Below, one piece after another: positions 56,501-62,345 of a stretch of DNA of 64,000 bases. The number at the start of each line of letters is the position of its first letter. The first letter of the stretch is position 1. This DNA is from Myxococcales bacterium. Its GTDB lineage: Bacteria; Myxococcota_A; Polyangia; Polyangiales; JADJMO01. The stretch spans positions 220,001 through 284,000 of the forward strand of contig JADJMO010000010.1 of the NCBI GenBank assembly GCA_016709545.1. The letters are read 5' to 3'. A program made the translations under genes and the position numbers. The notes below the pieces were generated by a model. The model was not told where the DNA came from and did not search any database. It was given only the letters and a program-made list of their open reading frames with translations.

Positions 56501-57306
56501 CGCGCGCGAACACCATCATCATCGACGGCGCCCACCTCTTCGGGCTCAGCCAGCTCTACCAGCTCCGCGGGCGCGTCGGCCGCAGCAAGGAGCGCGCGTA
56601 CTGCTACCTCGTCGTGCCGCCCGAGGCCGCGATGACCGACGAGGCGCGCGCGCGCATCGAGGCGCTCGAGAAGCACACCGAGCTCGGGTCCGGGTTCAAG
56701 ATCGCGGCGCTCGACCTCGAGATCCGCGGCGCCGGCGACCTGCTCGGCGGCGAGCAGAGCGGGAACGTCGCCTCGGTCGGGCTCGAGATGTTCGCTTCGA
56801 TGCTCGAGGACGCGGTGTCGGAGTTGCGTGGCGACGTGCTGCTCGGGAGTCGCGCGACGGACCCCGAGCTCTCGCTCGACGTGGAGGCCTATCTGCCCGA
56901 CGACTACGTCGACGAGGTGGGCGTGCGGCTCTCGCTCTACAAGCGGCTCGCGCAGGCCGAGGACGACGACGCGGTGCGGGACCTCGCCGCCGAGATGGAG
57001 GACCGCTTCGGCCCACCGCCGCGCGAGGCGCTGCGCTTCGTGCAGCTGATGCACCTCAAGTGCGCGCTGCGCGAGCTGCGCGCGCTCGGGTGCGAGGCGA
57101 CGGCGGAGCGGGTCACGCTGCACCTCGCGAGCGGCGCGCCGATCGACGCGGAGGCGATCGGCAAGGCGGTGGCGAAGAAGGGCTCGCCGTGGAAGCTCTC
57201 GCCGGACATGCGCCTGTCGCTCCGGCTCGCGCCGGGAGAGGCGAACGACGGGCTCGCGGCGGCGGAGAAGGCGCTCGATCGGCTCGCGGCGTTCCGGAAG
57301 CAGTGA
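53575..57306 (+). CDS. mfd: Transcription-repair coupling factor
   Basis: A 1243-residue SF2 DNA translocase that removes RNA polymerase stalled at lesions and recruits UvrA. Seen: a UvrB-like N-terminal part (TGSESSPYADVSPDRRGALARV, GALVDVWPPSARLPVRIELYGDMVASIKTFD), the RNA-polymerase-interacting domain (about 555-620, GDLVVHVEHGVGRYLGLEH), Walker A (GFGKTE, Lys727), DEEQ at 822-825, TATPIPRTLQMAVGGLRDLSLI, and QLRGRVGRSKERAYCYL (motif VI). The C-terminal TRCF domain ends in AAEKALDRLAAFRKQ. ATG 53575 gives the shortest clear N-terminus; upstream starts are possible. A long noncoding repeat begins 8 bases after the stop. Confidence 0.97.
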   Translation: MPRLGDVVDAAELADDLREQRRAAADALDPIEDPLHVPDDGRPLTSVAEISSRLRCGRVDVVGVRGAALGHLVARLSREGKPVVVVVADAERGRALVADLEHFTSHGEIDAEDAEDAAVGDVLLLTGSESSPYADVSPDRRGALARVSTLAHVTRGFSVLVLTATALARRVMPRATLLAHTPMVRVDDEVDRDPLVTRLVEAGYLRVPVVEDPGTLAVRGALVDVWPPSARLPVRIELYGDMVASIKTFDPEKQRTLDDVREVVLPPAREAILDAESVARARARTTELCDAVDMPTSKARQLAEDIAQGRAFFGADGFLPAFHDGLDAIFAYLPAEARWVIDDPAAVATGVRAAYAEPAAGVAAFAPSEHFVGEGEIAARLTAPLVVHRVAVEGSPKDGPLDALVAAPPDTPTLGAKDQGDLVRAIQQARARATKGGALDPLVRRVAVWREAGIRTIVAARTVTQAERLAALLRAHEETVRTVLVRFDAGLLDDPSFGRDEVAIVVGPLTHGAILASERLALVTEEELFGARGKRKAASKGTRRDAARPFLEDLRALSVGDLVVHVEHGVGRYLGLEHRDLLGPATIDADGKLHQQKTRVDLLVVEYGGGRLYLPVHRLHQIQKYSGEAEKAVRLDKLGGSTFTKTKQRVERDVRRMADELLKLYAERKATVTDVLPPIDDGYREFEATFPFEETQDQARAIEDVLADLEKPQPMDRLVCGDVGFGKTEVAVRAAFRTASNGRQVAVLCPTTVLAQQHYHTFASRLEEHPLTVAPLSRFQDKAEQTATLRRIKEGKVDIVVGTHRLLSKDVHFKDLGLLVVDEEQRFGVTHKERIKQLRTRVHVITLTATPIPRTLQMAVGGLRDLSLITTPPVDRRAIRTVITRWDDKVVREAITRELSRGGQVFYVHNRVGGDTGGGIYEKAQKVTALVPTARVGVAHGQMSEEALEAAMVDFVEGRIDVLCATAIVESGLDIPRANTIIIDGAHLFGLSQLYQLRGRVGRSKERAYCYLVVPPEAAMTDEARARIEALEKHTELGSGFKIAALDLEIRGAGDLLGGEQSGNVASVGLEMFASMLEDAVSELRGDVLLGSRATDPELSLDVEAYLPDDYVDEVGVRLSLYKRLAQAEDDDAVRDLAAEMEDRFGPPPREALRFVQLMHLKCALRELRALGCEATAERVTLHLASGAPIDAEAIGKAVAKKGSPWKLSPDMRLSLRLAPGEANDGLAAAEKALDRLAAFRKQ

Positions 57307-57314
57307 CTCAAGGC

Positions 57315-57541
57315 GTGTCGAAGAATGCCCCCGGCCTGAAAGCCCGGGGCACCGACGGCCGCTGAAGCCCGGGGCATCGACCCCGGGCTCGACGTCACGC
57401 TGGACGGGCTGAACTCCCTTCTGCGGTCCGTTGCAGCGACGTCCAGCCAGTGATTTGGGACGTGAAGCCCGGGGTGAAAGGCCCCGGGCTTGCGGTGTAA
57501 TCGGTGCCCCGGGGCTTCAGCCCGGGGGCATTTATCGACAG
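57315..57541. repeat. GC-palindrome repeat element, copy 1
   Basis: A noncoding 227-bp element between mfd and a converging gene. The left end (TGTCGAAGAATGCCCCCGG...) reappears, inverted, at the right end (...CCGGGGGCATTTATCGACA), giving imperfect terminal inverted repeats of about 40-45 bp; each terminus folds into its own GCCCCGGGCT/AGCCCGGGGC hairpin, and further CCCGGGG palindromes lie inside. The 113-bp core is less symmetrical. The same structure recurs at 59573-59797. No open reading frame or transposase is present. It sits within 8 bases of two gene ends and could act as a bidirectional 3'-end structure. Confidence 0.85.
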
Positions 57542-57545
57542 GCCT

Positions 57546-57929
57546 TCAGACTGTGGGGAGCCGCTGCTTCACCCACGCATCCGCTTCGCCGAACGTCGGG
57601 ACGACCACGCTCTCGTACGCCGGCGGCTGCAGCCAGAGGATCGCGGTGAGCGTTCCCCGCACCACGCTCGACGGGATGACGAACGCTGCGCCCGCGCAGT
57701 ACTGGCGCAGGAGCGGCTCGCCCTCGCGCAGCGCCTCGGCCTGCTTGCGGCGCTCGAGGGCGTTGGGGGAGCGCGCCCGGGTCGCGTCGAGGATGATCGC
57801 GAAGCGCTGGCGCCGGCGCAGGTTGTCGCGGTGCCACGCGAGGTACTCGTCGAACTCGGCGGCGGTCCAGTCGGCCCCGAACCGGGCCACGAGCAAGGGG
57901 AAGCGTGTGTCGTCGAGCGCGATGCCCAC
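57546..57929 (-). CDS. STAS/SpoIIAA-like hypothetical protein
   Basis: A 127-residue protein with the strand-helix layout of STAS/SpoIIAA-like single-domain proteins: FPLLVARFGADWTAAEFDEYLAWHRDNLRRRQRFAIILDATRA, AAFVIPSSVVRGTLTAILWLQ, YESVVVPTFGEADAWVKQRL. This is a fold-level resemblance, not a firm family call. It follows the LuxR gene on the same strand after 45 bases, and its stop lies 4 bases from the right end of repeat copy 1. It may be an anti-sigma-antagonist-like or metabolic regulator; function is unknown. Confidence 0.72.
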   Translation of the reverse strand: MGIALDDTRFPLLVARFGADWTAAEFDEYLAWHRDNLRRRQRFAIILDATRARSPNALERRKQAEALREGEPLLRQYCAGAAFVIPSSVVRGTLTAILWLQPPAYESVVVPTFGEADAWVKQRLPTV

Positions 57930-57974
57930 GGCAGAGAGGATGACACCGATCTGCCCCGGTTTCAGCTCGGAAAC

Positions 57975-58556
57975 TCAGAGGATGACGATGCCCCGGCGGA
58001 CCCCGCGCACGACCGCCTCGGTGCGCGTGGATGCGCCGAGCTTGCCGAGGATCGCGTTGACGTGGAACTTGACCGTGTGATCGCTGATGGAGAGCTTGGC
58101 GGCGATCTCCTTGTTGGCGAGGCCGGCCGACAGGTGCTGGAGCACCTCGAGCTCGCGCGGCGTGAGCTCGTCTCCCTCGGGCGTGGCGTCGGGCGCGACG
58201 CGACCGAGCGCGGGGACGAACTCGGGGTCGATCACGGTGACGCCCGCGCGCGCGGCGGCGAGGGCGGCGGCGAGGCGCGCGCCGTCGGTGTCCCGGCCGA
58301 GGACCCCGCGGGCGCCCGCCGCGAGCAGATCGCCCGTGGGCTGCGCGGAGGACACGAGCACGACGACCGGCGTCGAGCGACCGAGCGCGCGGGAGAGGGC
58401 CTCGTCACGGTTGCCAGGAGGCTGAACCGGGCCGAGGTCCCACACGAGCACCTCGCCCGCCTCCTCGACGACCTCGAGCCCGGCGCGCTCGAGGGCGAGC
58501 CGCAGCCCGGCGCGCGCGAGGGCGTCGGTGCCGGCGATGGAGACGCGCAGATCCAT
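57975..58556 (-). CDS. LuxR/NarL-type response regulator with a degenerate receiver
   Basis: A 193-residue protein. Residues about 130-193 form a LuxR-type DNA-binding domain: LTPRELEVLQHLSAGLANKEIAAKLSISDHTVKFHVNAILGKLG. The N-terminal ~115 residues have receiver-like strands and helices (VLVWDLGP with Asp40 as a possible acceptor, STPVVVLVSS, AAGARGVLGRDTDGARL), but the acidic pocket normally at the start is reduced, so phosphorylation is uncertain. ATG 58556 was chosen because it begins the first receiver strand. It is head-to-head with the PDZ gene, with a 130-base shared promoter region. Confidence 0.88.
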   Translation of the reverse strand: MDLRVSIAGTDALARAGLRLALERAGLEVVEEAGEVLVWDLGPVQPPGNRDEALSRALGRSTPVVVLVSSAQPTGDLLAAGARGVLGRDTDGARLAAALAAARAGVTVIDPEFVPALGRVAPDATPEGDELTPRELEVLQHLSAGLANKEIAAKLSISDHTVKFHVNAILGKLGASTRTEAVVRGVRRGIVIL

Positions 58557-58686
58557 GGGCTTCCTCTGCGATGCCGCGAACCGCCCGGAGGGCACATCGG
58601 CCGAACGGGTGGGGACGGCGCTGCCTGAACGACCGATGTGCGGGCGCGCCGGCGTGCGTAGGGTGGAGTCCACGGAGGCGAGCAGC

Positions 58687-59622
58687 ATGTTGGATCTTTC
58701 GCAGGGGCTCGCGGACATCGTCGCCAGGAACGGCGACGGCATCGTCCGCATCGAGAGTGGATGCCGCGGAGGGGGCTCGGGTCTCGTCTGGGCCGCGGAT
58801 CGCGTGGTGACGGCGGCGCACCTCCTCGAGGACGACACCGTGCGCGTGGGTCTTCCCGACGGAAGGAGCGTCGAGGCCAAGGTGCTCGGGCGCGACGAGG
58901 GCACCGACGTGGCGCTGCTCGGGCTCGACGGAGAGAAGCTCGTTCCGCCCGCGCGCGTGGGCCTCGACGACGCGAAGGTCGGCCACCTGACGATCTCGCT
59001 CGCGCGCCCTGGAAAGACGGTGCGCGCCGCGCTCGGCATGATCGGCACGCTCGGCGAGGCGTTCCGCGCGCGGGGCGGCGGCAAGATCGACCGCTACCTG
59101 CAGCCCGACGGCGGGATACCGGCGGGATTCGCGGGCGGCGCGCTCTTCGATCTGCACGGTCGGGTACTCGGGCTCAACACCCCGGCGTTGCACCCGGAGG
59201 CCGGTCTGACCATCCCGACCACCACCCTCGAGCGCGTCGTCGCCGAGATCGCGGCGCACGGCCGGGTGCGGCGCGGGTACTTCGGCGTCGGCGTGGCGCC
59301 GGTGCGGCTCCCGGGCGCCCTCTCGCAGAAGTACGGGCAGCACGGCGCGGCGATCGTCGTCGCGATCGAGCCCGGAGGGCCCTCGGAGAAGGGCGGCCTC
59401 GTGCTCGGCGACGTGCTGCTGTCGATCGACGGACAGGTCGTCGAGGGCCCGCGGGAGCTCTCGGCGTTGCTCGAGGGGCGCATCGACGTGGACGTCCACG
59501 TGAAGCTCCTGCGCGCCGGGGCGCCCACCGAGGCGACCGTCCACGCGACGGCCCGGCCCCTGATTTCGGGCGGTGTCGAAGAGTGCCCCCGGGCTGAAGC
59601 CCGGGGCACCGACGGCCGCTGA
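58687..59622 (+). CDS. HtrA-like trypsin/PDZ protein lacking the catalytic Ser
   Basis: A 311-residue protein with a trypsin-like domain (about 12-195) followed by a PDZ domain (about 205-290: GALSQKYGQHGAAIVVAIEPGGPSEKGGLVLGDVLLSIDG). His45 (VVTAAHLL) and Asp74 (GTDVALLGL) of the triad are present, but the catalytic GNSGG is GFAGG: Ala149 replaces Ser. There is no signal peptide, so it is probably cytoplasmic. It should therefore act as a binding rather than a cleaving protein. Its last 16 codons (GVEECPRAEARGTDGR) come from repeat element copy 2, so the original end may have been displaced. It diverges from the LuxR regulator gene. Confidence 0.88.
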   Translation: MLDLSQGLADIVARNGDGIVRIESGCRGGGSGLVWAADRVVTAAHLLEDDTVRVGLPDGRSVEAKVLGRDEGTDVALLGLDGEKLVPPARVGLDDAKVGHLTISLARPGKTVRAALGMIGTLGEAFRARGGGKIDRYLQPDGGIPAGFAGGALFDLHGRVLGLNTPALHPEAGLTIPTTTLERVVAEIAAHGRVRRGYFGVGVAPVRLPGALSQKYGQHGAAIVVAIEPGGPSEKGGLVLGDVLLSIDGQVVEGPRELSALLEGRIDVDVHVKLLRAGAPTEATVHATARPLISGGVEECPRAEARGTDGR

Positions 59623-59797
59623 AGCCCGGGGCATCCCCCGGGCTCGACGCCACGCGGGCCTGGCTGGACTCCCATTCTGCTGGTCCTCTGCAACGCGAGG
59701 TCAGCCTGCGATTCGGGACGTGAAGCCCGGGGTGAAAGGCCCCGGGCTTGCGGTGCTGTCGGTGCCCCGGGCTTCAGCCCGGGGGCCATTCTTGGCG
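59573..59797. repeat. GC-palindrome repeat element, copy 2
   Basis: A 225-bp copy of the element at 57315-57541. The terminal inverted repeat is clearest here: TGCCCCCGGGCTGAAGCCCG at 59584 reads back at 59758-59788 with a one-base insertion. Left end and right third (GGGACGTGAAGCCCGGGG...) are almost identical between copies; the central ~75 bases differ more. The left end lies inside the coding sequence of the PDZ protein, so it was inserted at, or grew into, its 3' end. The right end is 62 bases upstream of the SGNH gene start. Confidence 0.88.
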
Positions 59798-59859
59798 CTC
59801 TGGAAGAATCCTCGTCACGGAATAGGCTCCTCGGACGACGTCGTTCGTAGAGGAGCTCC

Positions 59860-61698
59860 ATGTCCGACCCCGAGGCGCGCGGCGCGCCGAGAACGCGCCT
59901 GCGCCGCCGTGCGCTGCGTGGCTTGCAGATCGTGGCCGGCCTCGCGGTCGGCGTGGTGCTGGCGGAGGGGATCTTCCGCCTGCGCGACCGCGGCGCGTTC
60001 CCGCACCTGAACCTGTACCGGCCGGACGCCGACCTCGGCGTGCGGCTCCGGCCGAACACCACCCAGAAGCTCGCGGTCGGCAAGAACAACCCGATCACCT
60101 CGGTGACGATCGACGCCGAGGGGTACCGCGCGCTCGAGGCGCCGGGGCAGCCGCGCAACGACGCGCCCGCAGGCGTGCTGGCGATCGGGGATTCGCAGGT
60201 GTTCGGGCTCGGGGTCGAGGGCGAGCAGACCTTCGTCGCCGAGCTCGGACGGCTCGCGGGGAAGGCCGCCTACGACGGTGGTGTGCCCACGTACGGACCG
60301 GCCGAATACCAGGTCGTCCTCGACGAGCTGCTCGCGCGCAAGAAGCCCGCGGTCGTGGTCTACGTCGTGAACTTCGCCAACGACCTCTTCGAGGCCAACC
60401 GGCCGAACAAGACGCGACACTTCGTGTGGGACGGCTGGGCGGTGCGCGCCGAGGCCGCGCCGGCCTCGTGGACCGAGTTCCCCGGGCGCACCTGGCTGTT
60501 CCGCGACTCGCACGCGTTCTTCTGGCTGCGGCGCGCGGTGGCGCGGTTCGGGCCCGGCATCGAGACCATCGACTTCCGCTCGGAGGGCAACTTCGCGGAC
60601 CTCGTGCTCGCGGGCAAGAGCGCGACCGCAGCCCACGGCGATGCGCAGACGTCGGGCGACAAGATCGTGGCCGACTGGGAGAAGTCGATGGCCGAGATCA
60701 CGAGCGCCGCCGACGACCAGCAGAAGAAGCTCGCCGACCTGGCGTTCGGCAAGTGGCCCGACCTCGCGAAGACGAAGGAGGGCGCGGCCTACCAGAAGGG
60801 CAAGGGCAACCCGGGCGACATCGTGTCCGAGCGGCTCATCCTCTCGGAGGCGGCGACCGGCCCGGGCCAGCGCATCCAGGAGCTGACGGCCGGCGCGAAG
60901 ATCCGCGCGCGCGTGGAGGAGATCATCCGCAAGCGCGCCGAGGAGGCCGCGGACGCCGAGGAATCGAAGGCGATCCTCGCCACGTTCGAGGAGCGGGCGC
61001 GGCTCGAGAAGCGCATCGCGTCGCTGCGCGCGCTGCCGCTCCGGTTCCTCACCGCCGCCTCGCCGCTCGCCCCCTGGCTCGAGAAGGCCAAGAAGAGCTG
61101 CGACGCCCACAAGGCGCGCCTCGTCGTGGTCGCGCTGCCGCTCGACGTGCAGGTCTCGCCGACCGAGTTCGCCAAGTACGGGGTGGGCGTCGAGGACACG
61201 ACGCCGACGATGATCCTGCTGCGCGACCTCGTGCAGACGGCCACCGCACTGGGCATCTCTTCGGTGGACGCGACCGCGCCGCTCGCGGCGGCGGAGCCGG
61301 GCGCGTTCCTCGACGGCGACCTGCACATGACCCCGAAGGGGCACGCCGCGCTGGCGAAGGCCATCTTCGCTCGCCTCGCGCTGCCGGACCCGCAGGCGCC
61401 GAAAGAGGCGCCCCCGCGGCCGGTGGGGCTCGCCAAGCTCGAGGCCTGCGCCAAGGCCGAGGGCTCGACGACGCCGATGGGGTTGCCCGACTACGACTGT
61501 CTGCGCACCTACCTCAAGGACTGCAAGAAGCTGCTCGCGTGCCAGCACGGTGAGGCGGGCGCGAAGCCGAAGTGCCTGCCGGGCCAGAGCAACGGTGGCA
61601 AGCTGCACCGGTGCTTCCAGACGTGCACCGAGAGCAAGCCCGTGTGCAACGCGGGCACGTGCACCGTGACGGCCAAGGGGGTGAGCCTGTGCATGTGA
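59860..61698 (+). CDS. SGNH/GDSL-fold hydrolase with a membrane anchor
   Basis: A 612-residue protein with an Arg-rich N-terminus and one membrane helix (about 20-40), so the body is likely outside the cytoplasm. The SGNH blocks are intact: GDSQ (Ser112), the Gly of YDGGVPTYGP, NFANDLF (Asn174) and DLHMTPKGH (Asp487, His489). A long charged helical insert (about 280-400, with EEIIRKRAEEAADAEESKAIL) separates them, and the last 60 residues are Cys-rich (CLRTYLKDCKKLLACQHG... CFQTCTESKPVCNAGTCT). It probably acts as an esterase or O-acyl transferase on an envelope glycan. Its stop overlaps the next start by 4 bases. Confidence 0.88.
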   Translation: MSDPEARGAPRTRLRRRALRGLQIVAGLAVGVVLAEGIFRLRDRGAFPHLNLYRPDADLGVRLRPNTTQKLAVGKNNPITSVTIDAEGYRALEAPGQPRNDAPAGVLAIGDSQVFGLGVEGEQTFVAELGRLAGKAAYDGGVPTYGPAEYQVVLDELLARKKPAVVVYVVNFANDLFEANRPNKTRHFVWDGWAVRAEAAPASWTEFPGRTWLFRDSHAFFWLRRAVARFGPGIETIDFRSEGNFADLVLAGKSATAAHGDAQTSGDKIVADWEKSMAEITSAADDQQKKLADLAFGKWPDLAKTKEGAAYQKGKGNPGDIVSERLILSEAATGPGQRIQELTAGAKIRARVEEIIRKRAEEAADAEESKAILATFEERARLEKRIASLRALPLRFLTAASPLAPWLEKAKKSCDAHKARLVVVALPLDVQVSPTEFAKYGVGVEDTTPTMILLRDLVQTATALGISSVDATAPLAAAEPGAFLDGDLHMTPKGHAALAKAIFARLALPDPQAPKEAPPRPVGLAKLEACAKAEGSTTPMGLPDYDCLRTYLKDCKKLLACQHGEAGAKPKCLPGQSNGGKLHRCFQTCTESKPVCNAGTCTVTAKGVSLCM

Positions 61699-62345
61699 GG
61701 CTCGCGTCGCTGCTCGCGCCGTTCACGCTCGGGTCCCCGCGCCGACGGGCGCGGCTGCTCGCGGCGTTCGCGCGCGCCGAGCACGCGAGCATGCTCGATC
61801 TGCGGCTCGCGGCCGCGGCCACGCCGTCGCCCGCGCGCCAGGCCGCCTACCTCTCGCACGCGCTCGACGAGGAGCGGCACGCGCGCACCTTCGCGGCGGC
61901 CGCGCGCGAGAACGGCGGGAGCGATCCGGTGCTCGGCGACGCCGAGGACCTGTTCGCGCGGCGCGGAGAGCTCGGGTTCCTCGCCTTCGTGCACCACGGG
62001 GAGTCGCGCGGCCGAAGGCAGTTCGCGGCGCTCGCGACGCGGGCGGAGCGGCTCGGGGACGCGCGGCTCGCGACCACGCTCACCGCGATCGCGACCGACG
62101 AGGCGCAACACGAGTCGTACACGGGGGCGTTGCTGGTCGAGCTCTCCGGCAGCGAAGCGGGGGCGCGCAAGGCGCTGCGGCGCGCGCGGGCCTGGGAGGC
62201 GTGGCGCACGTTCCGCCGGGTGGGCCGCGCGATGGCCGGCGTGGTGTGGACGGTCTCGATGACGCTGCTCTACTTCGCGCTCCTGCCGTTCGTGCTGCTC
62301 GTGCTCGTGGCGCGGCCGGCCCGCCGCGGGCTCGTGCCGCGATGA
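61695..62345 (+). CDS. Ferritin-like protein with C-terminal membrane helix
   Basis: A 216-residue protein starting at GTG 61695 (GTGA overlap with the SGNH stop). Helices hold AFARAEHASMLDLRLAAA, HALDEERHARTFAAAA (ExxH) and AIATDEAQHESYTGALL (ExxH), the E/ExxH layout of the ferritin-like superfamily, so a di-iron centre is possible. The C-terminus has a membrane helix (VVWTVSMTLLYFALLPFVLLVLVA) and a basic end. Coupled by 4-base overlap to the carbamoyltransferase as well. This combination of neighbours is not one I know as a named system. Confidence 0.85.
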   Translation: MRLASLLAPFTLGSPRRRARLLAAFARAEHASMLDLRLAAAATPSPARQAAYLSHALDEERHARTFAAAARENGGSDPVLGDAEDLFARRGELGFLAFVHHGESRGRRQFAALATRAERLGDARLATTLTAIATDEAQHESYTGALLVELSGSEAGARKALRRARAWEAWRTFRRVGRAMAGVVWTVSMTLLYFALLPFVLLVLVARPARRGLVPR

